Positions 1-9,458 of a stretch of 64,000 nt of DNA are shown here, one piece after another. The translations under genes and the position numbers were made by a program. The notes under the pieces were generated by a model that searched no databases, had not been told where the DNA came from, and saw only the letters and a list, made by a program, of their open reading frames with translations. Positions within the stretch are counted from its first letter, which is position 1. Every line of letters begins with the position of its first letter. Origin of the DNA: Stenotrophomonas sp. 24(2023) (GTDB taxonomy: Bacteria; Pseudomonadota; Gammaproteobacteria; Xanthomonadales; Xanthomonadaceae); the NCBI RefSeq assembly GCF_030913365.1, contig NZ_CP133160.1, positions 2,704,001 to 2,768,000 on the forward strand. The letters are read 5' to 3'.

Positions 1-390
1 CACCGCCGCCCGGTGCAGAAGTTTCACCGCCTGTCCTGCCGCATGCAGTTCTTCATGCCAGCGCAGCGTGTCGTGCTCCTCGGCGGCCCACAGCAGGGCA
101 CCGCGGGCAGCGACCGGCAGCGCGCCCAGCCGGGCCTGCAGCTGATCGAATGCAGGCAGGGCTTCCACCACCTGCTGGAAACGCCTGGGATCTCCGGATG
201 GCAGCATGCTGCTGCTGCCGACCCAGCCATAGGAGCCCGCGGTGATGCCGCCGGCGACTTCCGCACCGCGCTCCAGCACCGTCACGCGGGCGCCGGCCCG
301 CGCCAGATGCCAGGCGATCGACGCACCGAGCATGCCGGCGCCGACAACGATCAGGTGGGGAGGGTGGCGGAGCATGGTGCACGTACGCAT
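1..390 (-). CDS. FAD-dependent oxidoreductase (DAO family), N-terminal part, cut by window edge
   Basis: Reading the minus strand from an ATG at 390 gives 130 open codons running off the window. The product has an early dinucleotide-binding motif, VVGAGMLGASIAWHLARAGA, with the GxGxxG fingerprint, followed by a strand ending in Glu (VTVLERG). This is the FAD-binding start of D-amino-acid-oxidase/sarcosine-oxidase type flavoproteins, which oxidise amines or amino acids. An internal ATG at 375 is an alternative start. The substrate cannot be told from this fragment. The gene is divergent from the DnaA-box-like repeat block that follows. Confidence 0.8.
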   Translation of the reverse strand, partial: MRTCTMLRHPPHLIVVGAGMLGASIAWHLARAGARVTVLERGAEVAGGITAGSYGWVGSSSMLPSGDPRRFQQVVEALPAFDQLQARLGALPVAARGALLWAAEEHDTLRWHEELHAAGQAVKLLHRAAV

Positions 391-440
391 GAGAGACGGC
401 CAGAGTGCCTTGTGGATGCCCGGCTGTCATCCGAGCAGCA

Positions 441-703
441 GCCTGGACAAAAAATCACCACGTTCTGAAATGCTTGTGGCGCATTGCTTTCACCCACTTG
501 TCCACATCAAGTCCGCATGACTTTCCACGCGGCATGTGGAAAACCGCCGAGGCGGTTCTGCTGCGGCCGGCAGGAACATCGTCCGGCGGGCCGCGTTCGG
601 GCCTGGACAAAAATTCACCGCGTCTGGAAATGCCCGTGGCACAAGCCTCATCCCCACTTGTCCACACCAAGTTCCCATCGCTTTCCACGTGCCGTGTGGA
701 AAA
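441..703. repeat. Two-copy tandem repeat (160-bp period) with DnaA-box-like 9-mers
   Basis: Bases 441-543 and 601-703 align without gaps at an offset of exactly 160. Each copy carries TTGTCCACA (498-506; 658-666) and TGTGGAAAA, the complement of TTTTCCACA (535-543; 695-703). Each of these is one base from the DnaA box TTATCCACA. Each copy also has TGGACAAAA near its start and TTTCCACG in the middle. No coding potential is evident. Function is unknown; a DnaA-titrating or replication-related site is one possibility. The rest of 391-782 shows nothing else recognisable. Confidence 0.7.
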
Positions 704-782
704 CCGCAGGCGCCCTCGGCAGGCCAGAGCGCGCCCCGGGGGAGTCGCCAACCTCGGTTGGCGCACATGACCGCCAGAACGA

Positions 783-809
783 ACAAGGCCCGCCAATGGC
801 GGGCCTTGT
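783..809 (-). terminator. Intrinsic terminator of the TonB receptor gene
   Basis: A perfect 12-bp stem (783-794 with 798-809) and 3-base loop lies 28 bases past the receptor stop codon. On the minus strand it is followed by a weakly T-rich tract. Confidence 0.7.
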
Positions 810-836
810 CGTCCACGTCCTGCGATGCTGCGCGCC

Positions 837-3578
837 TTACAGTGCACTGCCGCCGAACTTGTGGGTGTACTGCAGGTTGATCTGGCGGCCGACGCTGTCG
901 AACCAGGACACGTCGTAGTACGGGTAAGCCGTGTACGTGGCATCCTTCGGCGGCATCTTGTTGAACACGTTGACCACCGACAGGCTGATCCGCGAGTGGT
1001 CGTCGAAGCGGTACTGCAGCGAGGCGTTGTAGCGCCAGGTCGCACCGATCCACGGGCTGTCGCCGCTCTCCGGGTCGAACACCTTGTCGTAGCTGTCCGA
1101 GGTCGGCAGCTTGCCCAGGCGCGAGGCGAACACCGTGGCCGACCAGGCCTGGCGCTCCCAGGTCACGCTCAGGCTGGACTTGGTGCGCGGGATGTCGAAG
1201 CCGCTGTTGATCGCGAACTCGTCCTCGGTCACATCACCGGCGAAGCGCTGGAAATCGTGCTTCTTCACCCAGGTGTGGTTGCCGCTCAGGGTGAACTCGC
1301 CGATGCCGGTCTGCAGGCGGTAGCGCAGGCCCACGTCGACGCCGGCGGTGGTTTCGCGGGCGATGTTCACCGGGTTCACGTGCACGCCGTACAGGCGCCC
1401 ATCGCTGGTGCGGGTCACCCGTGCCAGCGCATCCACGCAGGTGGGCGAGGTGATGCTGGCCTGGCCCAGGCGGCAGTCGGCTTCGCTGGCCAGGATCGTG
1501 CGCACATCCATGTCCTGCACCTGGTTGCGCATGTCGATGTTGAACCAGTCGGCACTCAGGTCCAGGCCGAAACCGGGCGACCAGACGAAGCCGGCGCTCC
1601 AGGACGTGCTGGTTTCCGGGCCCAGTTCGCGGTTGCCGTTGCGGCTGCGGATCAGGTTGCGGTCGTAGTCGGAGCAGTCGCTGGCTTCTTCCAGGCGGCA
1701 GGTGTACAGATCCTGCGCGCTGGTCTCGTCGTTGCCGGGGCCGGCGTAGACATAGTGCAGGTCCGGCGCGCGGAAGGCGGTGCCGTACGAGCCGCGTACC
1801 AGCAGGCTGTCGATCGGGCGCCATTCCAGGCCGCCGCTCCAGGTGGACTTGCCGACGCGGTGGCCGGAGTAGCGGTACTGGTCATAGCGGCCGGCCAGGC
1901 TGACGTTGACCGTGTCCACCACCGGCAGGCGCAGCTCGGCCGCGGTTGCCCAGCGGTTGCGCGAGCCCTGGCCGTCCGAATCCTTCCAGCTGTAGTAGTA
2001 GTACTGGGTGGCCAGCGGATCGGGATGCAGCGCGTAGGCCTGCTGGCCGACTTCCACGGTGGCGGCCAGGCCGGCATCGCCGCCCGGCAGCGCGAACAGG
2101 CTGCTGTTGGTCAGCGTCAGCGCGGCCGTCTCGGTGCGCGACTTGGGCGTGTAGACCGTGCGCGCGGCGATCGAATCGTACTCGGCACGGGTCAGCGGCC
2201 GGTACAGGCGGGCCGGGTCGGCGTTGTAGATCGGGAAGCCATCATCCTCGTCCACGCCCAGCTGCGGGCCCAGGAACAGGTCGTTGGCCTTGGCGGCGAT
2301 GATCTGCGGCCAGCTGATGCGCGACTGGTACTGCGAATGGCTCAGCGAGGCCTCGTAATCCCAGTTCTCGCCCAGCTTGCCCTTGAAGCCGGTGGTCACG
2401 CTGAAGGTCTTCTGCGTGCTGCGGATCATGCCGTTGTTCAGTCCGCCCATTTCCTCGGGCGAGAACTGGCGCTGCCAGAATTCGATGTCACCGGTGGCCT
2501 GGTTGTGGAAGTAGCCTTCCTCATTGCCGTCGGCGGCCATGCGGCCCCAGGAGGTCACGTCGCGGAACTGCGACAGCGTGTGGTAGCCCAGCTGCACGTC
2601 GGCGAACCACTGGCTGCCGTTGTCGAAGTCATAGCTCAGCGAGGCATAGCCGTTGGCGCCGCGGCGCTTGTTCAGGATCGTGCCGTAGCCGATCGACGCA
2701 TCGCTGCCGCAGTACCAGCCGTACCGCGGGCGGAAGGCGTGGTAGGTGCTGCCGTTGTTCTGCCCGGCCAGGGCGGCGCAGGTGTCCGCGCCCGGGTCCA
2801 GGTAGTCGTCGTTGTAGTCGGTGCGCAGGTAGGCCCGGCGCGCGATGCGCGAGTTGGCGGTCGGCGCGTCCTGGGCCGAATCCTGGATGTCGCGCTCGTA
2901 GGCCCACAACGGCGTCTGCGACTGCAGCTCCAGGCTGTAGACCGCATTGAAGCGGCCCTGGCTGAAGCCGCTGGCGATGCTCATGTTGAACGACTCGCCA
3001 CCGCCTTCGGTGGTGGTGCCCATGCGCACGTCGACGGTGGTGCCATCGACCTGCTTCTTCAGGATGAAGTTGACCACGCCGGCGATTGCGTCCGAGCCGT
3101 AGATCGCCGAGGCGCTGCCGGTCAGCACTTCAATGCGCTCGATCAGGGCCAGCGGGATGTTGGAGACATCGGTGAAGTTGCTGCGGCCCTTGAAGGGCAT
3201 CGGGAAATCGGCGATGCGGCGGCCATTGACCAGCACCAGCGTGTGGTTCGGGCCCAGGCCGCGCAGGTCCACCTGCTGGGCGCCGGGCGAGAAGTCCGCC
3301 CCGCTGGCGGACTGCTGGCTCTGCGTTTCGCCACCGTTCTGGGTCATCGCGCGCAGCACGTCAGGGACGGTGGTGAAGCCGTTGGCCCGGATCTGCTCGG
3401 CGTTGATCACCGTGATCGGCGCCGGGCCTTCCACCTGGGCGCGCGGAATGCGCGAACCGGTCACCTGGACCGCGTCCAGCTGTTGCACCGAAGAGGAGCC
3501 GGGGGCCTGGGCCGCCGCCGAAGCAGCAATGCCCATCAACGCCAGCTGGATCGACCACGCCATCGCCTGTCTACGCAT
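837..3578 (-). CDS. TonB-dependent outer-membrane receptor
   Basis: A 913-aa outer-membrane protein that should import a ligand using TonB-ExbBD energy. The chosen start at 3578 gives a signal peptide (about residues 1-23, ending ASAAAQ); the longer frame reaching 3704 adds 42 residues ahead of that signal peptide and is unlikely. A TonB-box-like DAVQVTG follows at residues 35-41. The plug domain comes next, with VDLRGLGPNHTLVLVNGRR and the segment around IEVLTGSASAIYGSDAIAGV. The remainder is a beta-barrel rich in aromatic strand ends. The last residues (HKFGGSAL) extend slightly beyond the usual terminal aromatic. It is divergent from two exported peptidase genes, which suggests a peptide-like or cyanophycin-derived ligand. 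That assignment is inference. Confidence 0.9.
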   Translation of the reverse strand: MRRQAMAWSIQLALMGIAASAAAQAPGSSSVQQLDAVQVTGSRIPRAQVEGPAPITVINAEQIRANGFTTVPDVLRAMTQNGGETQSQQSASGADFSPGAQQVDLRGLGPNHTLVLVNGRRIADFPMPFKGRSNFTDVSNIPLALIERIEVLTGSASAIYGSDAIAGVVNFILKKQVDGTTVDVRMGTTTEGGGESFNMSIASGFSQGRFNAVYSLELQSQTPLWAYERDIQDSAQDAPTANSRIARRAYLRTDYNDDYLDPGADTCAALAGQNNGSTYHAFRPRYGWYCGSDASIGYGTILNKRRGANGYASLSYDFDNGSQWFADVQLGYHTLSQFRDVTSWGRMAADGNEEGYFHNQATGDIEFWQRQFSPEEMGGLNNGMIRSTQKTFSVTTGFKGKLGENWDYEASLSHSQYQSRISWPQIIAAKANDLFLGPQLGVDEDDGFPIYNADPARLYRPLTRAEYDSIAARTVYTPKSRTETAALTLTNSSLFALPGGDAGLAATVEVGQQAYALHPDPLATQYYYYSWKDSDGQGSRNRWATAAELRLPVVDTVNVSLAGRYDQYRYSGHRVGKSTWSGGLEWRPIDSLLVRGSYGTAFRAPDLHYVYAGPGNDETSAQDLYTCRLEEASDCSDYDRNLIRSRNGNRELGPETSTSWSAGFVWSPGFGLDLSADWFNIDMRNQVQDMDVRTILASEADCRLGQASITSPTCVDALARVTRTSDGRLYGVHVNPVNIARETTAGVDVGLRYRLQTGIGEFTLSGNHTWVKKHDFQRFAGDVTEDEFAINSGFDIPRTKSSLSVTWERQAWSATVFASRLGKLPTSDSYDKVFDPESGDSPWIGATWRYNASLQYRFDDHSRISLSVVNVFNKMPPKDATYTAYPYYDVSWFDSVGRQINLQYTHKFGGSAL

Positions 3579-3748
3579 GAGGAATTCTCGGGAATGAAGC
3601 CGGCCCGCAGAGGAGGGGCCCTGTCCCCCATTCACATTTCCGGAATGGGCGCGCGCATTTAACGCCTTTTTTATGCTCTTGACTACAGGTGCGTCATCTG
3701 GCAAAGAGTGAAAACGATTGCAAGTCGATTTTGTTCAGGGAGATCAAG

Positions 3749-4774
3749 ATGACCCCCTTCATCAGCCGACTCCGGCAGCGCCTGGTACTGGCGGCGCTGG
3801 TGGCCCTGCTGGCGCCTCTGGCCCATGCCCAGGAACCGCGCGACCTGCAGTCGCCCGGCTTCGATTATTACGAGATCGGTGACCTCGATGCACCCCGGCC
3901 GGGGCCGCGGGCGCCGGCGATGATGCTGATGGGCGGGGGGGAGTGGGTGCCCGAGGCGTTCCAGTGGTGGCTGCGCCAGGCCGGCAATGGCCGGGTGGTC
4001 ATCCTGCGCGCCTCCGGGGGCGATGATCTGCAGGAGCGGCTCTACGAGGACATCGGCGGCACCACGGCCGTGCAGACCCTGGTCTTCGACAGCCGCCGCG
4101 CGGCCAATGACCCGGCGGTCCTGCGCGTGGTGGCCGCCGCCGATGCCATTTTCATCGCCGGTGGCGACCAGTCGCGCTACATCCGCTTCTGGAAGGGCAC
4201 CGCGCTCAACCGGGCGCTCAATGCCCATGTCGGCGCCGGCAAGCCTATCGCGGGCACCAGCGCCGGCCTGGCCATCCTGGGGGGCTATGCCTATGGTGCG
4301 CTCGACGGTGGCAGCGTCACGTCCGCCGGCGCCATGGCCGATCCGATGGGCAGTGCGGTGACCATGGACAGCGGGTTCCTGCAGATGCCGTACCTGCAGC
4401 GGGTGGTGACCGACACCCATTTCGACCGGCGCGATCGCCTGGGGCGATTGATCGTGTTCGTGGCGCGGGCCGCCCAGGACAGTGGCGACCCGGAGATGGT
4501 CGGCATCGGGGTCGATGAGGATACGGCGCTGTGCGTGGAGCCCGACGGCCAGGCGCGGGTGCGCAGCCTGGACGGCGAGGGCAAGGTCTGGGTGGTGCGC
4601 CCGGGCCGCGATGCCGACCAGCTGGTAGCGGGCGAGCCGCTGCGTTTCGACGCCGTACCGGTGACCGTGGTAGCCAGTGGCGGCCACCTGAACCTGCAGG
4701 ATTTCCACGCCGACACGGATTACGAGGCCACCGCGAACGTGGTCGACGGTGACATCGAGGTCACCCGCCTGTAG
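3749..4774 (+). CDS. Exported S51-family peptidase, cyanophycinase-like
   Basis: A 341-aa protein with an N-terminal signal peptide (residues 1-27, ending AHA). The start at 3749 follows a GGGAG site, and the 20 codons upstream in frame have no signal-peptide character. The S51 nucleophile elbow GTSAG places the catalytic Ser at residue 171. FIAGGDQSRYIRF and the DTHFDRRDRLGRL segment match the pattern seen in cyanophycinases, where the latter region holds the conserved His and basic residues. Family members cut beta-linked aspartyl bonds; cyanophycinase releases beta-Asp-Arg from cyanophycin. The isoaspartyl peptidase 91 bases downstream would complete the hydrolysis, so the two are probably one operon. 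Another aspartyl dipeptide polymer cannot be excluded. Confidence 0.85.
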   Translation: MTPFISRLRQRLVLAALVALLAPLAHAQEPRDLQSPGFDYYEIGDLDAPRPGPRAPAMMLMGGGEWVPEAFQWWLRQAGNGRVVILRASGGDDLQERLYEDIGGTTAVQTLVFDSRRAANDPAVLRVVAAADAIFIAGGDQSRYIRFWKGTALNRALNAHVGAGKPIAGTSAGLAILGGYAYGALDGGSVTSAGAMADPMGSAVTMDSGFLQMPYLQRVVTDTHFDRRDRLGRLIVFVARAAQDSGDPEMVGIGVDEDTALCVEPDGQARVRSLDGEGKVWVVRPGRDADQLVAGEPLRFDAVPVTVVASGGHLNLQDFHADTDYEATANVVDGDIEVTRL

Positions 4775-4865
4775 CGCGCCGTGCCCGGACCGGCTTGACT
4801 CGCCCTGCCGCGCCTTTCCCTGGGAGGGCCTGGCCTTTCCCTGCTGACTTCCGCTGGAGAACCCG

Positions 4866-5879
4866 ATGAACCTGCCTTTGGCGCTCGCTGCGCTGTTGTC
4901 CCTGCCGCTGCTCGCCCAGGCCGCGCCGGCCACGCCGTTGCTGGTCATTCATGGGGGTGCGGGGGTGGAGCGTCCGGACCTGTCGCCGGCCGAGGAGCAG
5001 GCGGCACGCCAGGCGCTGCGTACGGCGCTGCTGAAGGGGCATGCGGAACTGGCGGCCGGGCGCCCGGCGTTGGCCGCGGTCACCGCAGCGATCACCGTGC
5101 TGGAGGACGATCCGACCTTCAACGCGGGCCGGGGTGCGGTGTTCACTCACGAGGGCCGCAATGAACTGGACGCCGCGCTGATGGACGGGGCGACCCAGGC
5201 GGCCGGTGCAGTGGCGGGCGTGCAGCGCGTGCGCAACCCGATCCAGCTGGCGCAGGCGGTGATGCAGAAATCCAGGCACGTGATGATGGTCGGGCAGGGC
5301 GCTGAAGCCTTCGCGGTGGAGCAGGGTATCGCGCTGGTCGATCCCTCGTACTTCCGCACCGACAAGCGCTGGCAGCAGCTGCAGCGCGCATTGAAGGAGG
5401 AGGCCGCCGGCCAGGCACATGCCGATCTGGAAACCGCCCGGCATTTCGGTACCGTCGGCGCGGTGGCGCTGGACGCGCAGGGGCACCTGGCAGCGGGTAC
5501 CTCCACCGGCGGCATGACCAACAAGCGCTATGGCCGCGTGGGGGACTCGCCGATCATCGGCGCCGGTACCTGGGCCGATGCGCGCTGCGCGGTCTCCGGT
5601 ACGGGGTGGGGCGAGTACTACATCCGCAGCGCGGCCGCGCACGAGATCTGCGCGCGCATGCGCTATGCCGGGCAGACACCGGAACAGGCCGGGCGTGGCG
5701 TCATCAACGAGGACATCCCGCGCATGGGCGGCGATGGCGGAGCGATCGTGCTGTCGGCGGACGGGAAAATGGCCGCGCCGTTCAACACGCAGGGCATGTA
5801 TCGGGGCTGGATCGGCGCCGACGGCATCCCCCATGTCGCAATTTTCGCCAGCGAGACCTTGGCGGTGCCAGGGCAATAA
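4866..5879 (+). CDS. iaaA: Exported isoaspartyl peptidase / L-asparaginase (Ntn hydrolase)
   Basis: A 337-aa protein of the plant-type asparaginase family, which hydrolyses beta-aspartyl dipeptides and often L-asparagine. A short signal peptide (about residues 1-19) precedes the family's opening VIHGGAG. The autocleavage site is the Thr of GTVGAVALD, residue 196, which becomes the N-terminal nucleophile of the beta subunit. TSTGGMTNKRYGRVGDSP and GAGTWAD are the typical substrate-site segments. The signal peptide is a departure from the cytosolic E. coli enzyme and puts the protein in the periplasm or outside, like its S51 neighbour. Together they could turn cyanophycin into Asp and Arg. Confidence 0.9.
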   Translation: MNLPLALAALLSLPLLAQAAPATPLLVIHGGAGVERPDLSPAEEQAARQALRTALLKGHAELAAGRPALAAVTAAITVLEDDPTFNAGRGAVFTHEGRNELDAALMDGATQAAGAVAGVQRVRNPIQLAQAVMQKSRHVMMVGQGAEAFAVEQGIALVDPSYFRTDKRWQQLQRALKEEAAGQAHADLETARHFGTVGAVALDAQGHLAAGTSTGGMTNKRYGRVGDSPIIGAGTWADARCAVSGTGWGEYYIRSAAAHEICARMRYAGQTPEQAGRGVINEDIPRMGGDGGAIVLSADGKMAAPFNTQGMYRGWIGADGIPHVAIFASETLAVPGQ

Positions 5880-5931
5880 CCTTGCGTATCAAGGGGTTTG
5901 CGAAAACGCGTGAAAAAAGTGAAAAAAAGCG

Positions 5932-5960
5932 TTGACAGACCCCCCGCCCATCAGCAGAAT
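5932..5960 (+). promoter_or_regulatory. Promoter of the tRNA-tuf operon
   Basis: TTGACA (5932-5937), 17-base spacer, CAGAAT (5955-5960), followed by a GC-rich discriminator (TGCGGGC) typical of stringently controlled stable-RNA promoters. An A-rich tract of about 25 bases just upstream resembles an UP element. It sits 57 bases before tRNA-Tyr. Confidence 0.7.
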
Positions 5961-6016
5961 TGCGGGCTCACCACCACACACCGCAACGCTTCGGCGGCAA
6001 CGGGATGGGGTGGTAA

Positions 6017-6102
6017 GGAGGGATACCCAAGCGGCCAACGGGGGCAGACTGTAAATCTGCTGGCTTACGCCTTCGGTGGTTCGAATCCACCTCCCTCCAC
6101 CA
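6017..6102 (+). tRNA. tRNA-Tyr (GTA)
   Basis: An 86-nt tRNA with a long variable arm. The acceptor stem GGAGGGA pairs with TCCCTCC, the GTA anticodon is at 6051-6053, the T arm is GGTTCGAATCC, and CCA is encoded. First gene of a tRNA-Tyr-Gly-Thr-tuf transcription unit like the tufB operon of other gammaproteobacteria. Confidence 0.98.
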
Positions 6103-6128
6103 GTTTCACGTTGTGGCACATTCCCGGT

Positions 6129-6202
<74 letters not shown>

Positions 6203-6250
6203 TTGAATGAACTTTGAATATTATCGAGTTCATGTCATAATGCACAACTC

Positions 6251-6326
<76 letters not shown>

Positions 6327-6365
6327 TCTTCAGCACCACACCAGACGAATTCGAGATAAGCAGCC

Positions 6366-7556
6366 ATGGCCAAGGGTAAGTTCGAGCGCACCAAGCCGCA
6401 CGTCAACGTCGGCACCATCGGTCACGTCGACCACGGCAAGACCACGCTGACCGCTGCACTGACCAAGATCGGCGCCGAGCGCTTCGGTGGTGAGTTCAAG
6501 GACTACTCCGCGATCGACGCCGCGCCGGAAGAAAAGGCCCGCGGCATCACGATCTCGACCGCGCACGTCGAATACGAATCCCCGACCCGTCACTACGCCC
6601 ACGTTGACTGCCCGGGCCACGCTGACTACGTCAAGAACATGATCACCGGTGCCGCCCAGATGGACGGCGCGATCCTGGTGTGCTCGGCCGCTGACGGCCC
6701 GATGCCGCAGACCCGCGAGCACATCCTGCTGTCGCGTCAGGTCGGCGTGCCGTACATCGTGGTGTTCCTGAACAAGGCCGACATGGTCGACGACGCCGAG
6801 CTGCTCGAGCTGGTCGAAATGGAAGTCCGCGAACTGCTGAGCAAGTACGAGTTCCCGGGCGACGACACCCCGATCATCGCCGGTTCGGCCCGTCTGGCGC
6901 TGGAAGGCGACCAGAGCGACATCGGCGTGCCGGCCGTCATCAAGCTGGTCGACGCCCTGGACACCTGGATCCCGACCCCGGAACGTGACGTCGACAAGGC
7001 GTTCCTGATGCCGGTGGAAGACGTGTTCTCGATCTCGGGCCGCGGCACCGTGGTGACCGGTCGTATCGAGCGCGGCGTGATCAAGGTCGGCGAAGAAATC
7101 GAAATCGTCGGCATCCGTCCGGTGCAGAAGACCACCGTGACCGGCGTTGAAATGTTCCGCAAGCTGCTGGACCAGGGTCAGGCAGGCGACAACGCTGGCC
7201 TGCTGCTGCGCGGCACCAAGCGTGACGACGTCGAGCGTGGCCAGGTGCTGGCCAAGCCGGGTTCGATCAAGCCGCACACCGAGTTCGAAGGCGAAGTGTA
7301 CGTGCTGTCGAAGGACGAAGGCGGCCGCCACACCCCGTTCTTCAAGGGCTACCGTCCGCAGTTCTACTTCCGTACCACCGACATCACCGGTGCGGTGCAG
7401 CTGCCGGAAGGCGTCGAGATGGTGATGCCGGGCGACAACGTGAAGATGGTTGTCACCCTGATCAACCCGGTCGCGATGGACGAAGGCCTGCGCTTCGCCA
7501 TCCGCGAAGGCGGCCGCACCGTCGGCGCCGGCGTGGTCTCGAAGATCATCAAGTAA
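6366..7556 (+). CDS. tuf: Elongation factor Tu, copy 1
   Basis: A 396-aa GTPase that carries aminoacyl-tRNA to the ribosome. G1 is HVDHGKTT near residue 20, G3 is DCPGH, and G4 is NKAD; the domain 2 and 3 segments (for example [13 protein letters not shown]) are complete. The protein is identical to the second copy at 23839-25029. By eye the genes differ at six synonymous sites, all near the two ends. This copy belongs to the tRNA-Tyr/Gly/Thr unit and precedes tRNA-Trp and secE-nusG, the arrangement typical of tufB. Confidence 0.99.
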   Translation: MAKGKFERTKPHVNVGTIGHVDHGKTTLTAALTKIGAERFGGEFKDYSAIDAAPEEKARGITISTAHVEYESPTRHYAHVDCPGHADYVKNMITGAAQMDGAILVCSAADGPMPQTREHILLSRQVGVPYIVVFLNKADMVDDAELLELVEMEVRELLSKYEFPGDDTPIIAGSARLALEGDQSDIGVPAVIKLVDALDTWIPTPERDVDKAFLMPVEDVFSISGRGTVVTGRIERGVIKVGEEIEIVGIRPVQKTTVTGVEMFRKLLDQGQAGDNAGLLLRGTKRDDVERGQVLAKPGSIKPHTEFEGEVYVLSKDEGGRHTPFFKGYRPQFYFRTTDITGAVQLPEGVEMVMPGDNVKMVVTLINPVAMDEGLRFAIREGGRTVGAGVVSKIIK

Positions 7557-7659
7557 GCCTGCAGGGCCGGCGGTGGCATAACGCTGCCGGTCACGCGATT
7601 GGCGGGCCGGGAACCTCGGTCCGCCTTCGCCGTCTAAGGGAAGGCAACGTTTCTGATGT

Positions 7660-7735
<76 letters not shown>

Positions 7736-7787
7736 CCTGCCCACCTTTTTCCAAGTGGCCCCGCGCCGCTGAAGCAGACCGAGCCGG

Positions 7788-8198
7788 ATGAACAGCAAGA
7801 TCGAACATTCCAAGGACACCTCCGCCAGCGGCGGGGACATCGTCAAGTACGTCGTGGCATCGCTGCTGGTGCTGGCGGGTCTGTTCGTCTGGTTCTGGTT
7901 CGGTGATGGCGCACGCGCCAATGCCCTGGGCAGCTGGTCCGGGCAGATCCGCGCCCTGGCCGTGATTGCCGGCCTGGCGGGCGGTATCGGCGTGTTCATG
8001 CTGACCGGCAAGGGGCATGACACCCGCGAATTCCTCTCCGAATCGCGTTTCGAACTGCGCAAGGTGGTCTGGCCGACGCGCCAGGAAGCTACCCGCATGA
8101 CCTGGGTCGTGATCGTCGTGGTCACCATCCTCAGCCTGCTGCTGGGTGGTTTCGACTTCGTCATCCAGAAGCTGACCCAGTGGTTCCTGAGCCGCTAA
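7788..8198 (+). CDS. secE: Preprotein translocase subunit SecE
   Basis: A 136-aa inner-membrane protein that clamps SecY in the Sec translocon. Three hydrophobic segments (about residues 18-38, 48-70 and 102-124) match the three-helix E. coli form rather than the single-helix form of many bacteria. The conserved amphipathic stretch before the last helix, [13 protein letters not shown], is the SecE signature. nusG begins 10 bases after its stop, and tRNA-Trp ends 52 bases upstream, so the three are probably cotranscribed. Confidence 0.97.
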   Translation: MNSKIEHSKDTSASGGDIVKYVVASLLVLAGLFVWFWFGDGARANALGSWSGQIRALAVIAGLAGGIGVFMLTGKGHDTREFLSESRFELRKVVWPTRQEATRMTWVVIVVVTILSLLLGGFDFVIQKLTQWFLSR

Positions 8199-8208
8199 GG
8201 AGACTCCC

Positions 8209-8769
8209 ATGAAGCGTTGGTATGTAGTTCACGCCTATTCGGGCTTCGAGAAGTCGGTGGCCCAGGCCCTGCGCGACCGCATCGTGCGTGACGGCATGGA
8301 AGAGCGCTTCGGCGACGTGCTGGTCCCGACTGAAGAAGTGATCGAAATGCGCGCCGGCCAGAAGCGCCGTTCCGAGCGCAAGTTCTTCCCGGGGTACGTG
8401 CTGGTCCAGATCGAGACCCACGAAGAAGCCGGTATTCCGCGCATCGACAACGAAAGCTGGCACCTGGTCAAGGAAACCCCGCGCGTGATGGGCTTCATCG
8501 GCGGCACCGCCGATCGTCCGCTGCCGATCGCCGATTCCGAGGCTGAGGCCATCCTGAATCGTGTTCAGGAAGGTGTCGAGAAGCCGCGTCCGAAGGTGCT
8601 GTTCGAGCCGGGCCAGATGGTCCGTGTCACCGATGGCCCGTTCAACGATTTCAACGGCGTGGTCGAAGAAGTCAATTACGAAAAGAGCCGCCTGCGCGTC
8701 TCGGTGCTGATCTTCGGTCGCGCCACCCCGGTCGAGCTGGAATTCGGCCAGGTCGAAAAGCAGGTCTGA
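8209..8769 (+). CDS. nusG: Transcription termination/antitermination factor NusG
   Basis: A 186-aa factor that binds RNA polymerase, raises elongation rate and links it to Rho and the ribosome. The NGN domain opens with [20 protein letters not shown]. The C-terminal KOW domain contains [28 protein letters not shown] upstream of the ATG is a good ribosome site. It closes the tuf-secE-nusG unit and is followed by a strong terminator. Confidence 0.98.
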   Translation: MKRWYVVHAYSGFEKSVAQALRDRIVRDGMEERFGDVLVPTEEVIEMRAGQKRRSERKFFPGYVLVQIETHEEAGIPRIDNESWHLVKETPRVMGFIGGTADRPLPIADSEAEAILNRVQEGVEKPRPKVLFEPGQMVRVTDGPFNDFNGVVEEVNYEKSRLRVSVLIFGRATPVELEFGQVEKQV

Positions 8770-8806
8770 GTACATCCAGGCGCCGGGTCCGCCCGGTGTC
8801 AGGCAG

Positions 8807-8831
8807 GAAGCCGGGCAATGCCCGGCTTCTT
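8807..8831 (+). terminator. Intrinsic terminator after nusG
   Basis: A perfect 10-bp stem (8807-8816 with 8820-8829), loop AAT, followed by TT. It separates secE-nusG from the rplK operon. Confidence 0.75.
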
Positions 8832-8872
8832 CCGTTCACGCGCCACTTCAGGCATGTGAAGAAAAAAGCTGA

Positions 8873-9025
8873 TATAGTGCGCGGCTCCCCGCTGGGAAGT
8901 CAGCGGAGCCAGGCCGCCGGAAGGTGGCCTTCGGCATGATTTCAAAACGCGATGCCGGGACGCGTGATTCCCGGTCCGATGGGGAGCCTGTTGTCGAAAG
9001 GCGCTAGCACCCGGAGAGCACTCAA
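8873..9025 (+). promoter_or_regulatory. Candidate -10 box and leader of the rplK-rplA operon
   Basis: TATAGT at 8873-8878 is a likely -10, but no good -35 is visible. The next roughly 145 bases form several hairpins: an imperfect stem within 8882-8910 and CCGGGA/TCCCGG near 8955-8974. In other gammaproteobacteria this leader carries the L1 autoregulatory site. I could not identify the L1 motif base by base, so that role is inference. Confidence 0.4.
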
Positions 9026-9454
9026 ATGGCAAAGAAAGTTGTCGGTTACATCAAGCTGCAGGTGAAGGCCGGTCAGGCCAACCCCTCGCCGCCGGTCGGT
9101 CCTGCGCTGGGTCAGCGCGGTCTGAACATCATGGAATTCTGCAAGGCCTTCAATGCCGCCACGCAGAAGCTCGAGCCGGGTCTGCCGGTTCCGGTGATCA
9201 TCACGGCCTACTCGGACCGTACGTTCACCTTCATCACCAAGAGCACCCCGGCCACCACCCTGCTGAAGAAGGCCGCTGGCATCTCGTCGGGCTCCAAGCG
9301 CCCGAACACCGAGAAGGTCGGCAAGGTCACCCGTAAGCAGCTGGAAGAGATCGCCAAGGCGAAGGAACCGGATCTGACTGCCGCCGACCTGGACGCCGCC
9401 GTGCGTACCATCGCTGGCTCTGCCCGTTCCATGGGCCTCGTGGTGGAGGGTTAA
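9026..9454 (+). CDS. rplK: 50S ribosomal protein L11
   Basis: A 142-aa protein of the ribosomal GTPase-associated centre; it binds 23S rRNA and is needed for factor-dependent steps and RelA activation. Proline-rich N-terminal domain ([20 protein letters not shown]) and C-terminal rRNA-binding domain are both present. Family-standard length. The rplA start lies 4 bases after its stop, so translation is probably coupled. Confidence 0.99.
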   Translation: MAKKVVGYIKLQVKAGQANPSPPVGPALGQRGLNIMEFCKAFNAATQKLEPGLPVPVIITAYSDRTFTFITKSTPATTLLKKAAGISSGSKRPNTEKVGKVTRKQLEEIAKAKEPDLTAADLDAAVRTIAGSARSMGLVVEG

Positions 9455-9458
9455 TAAG

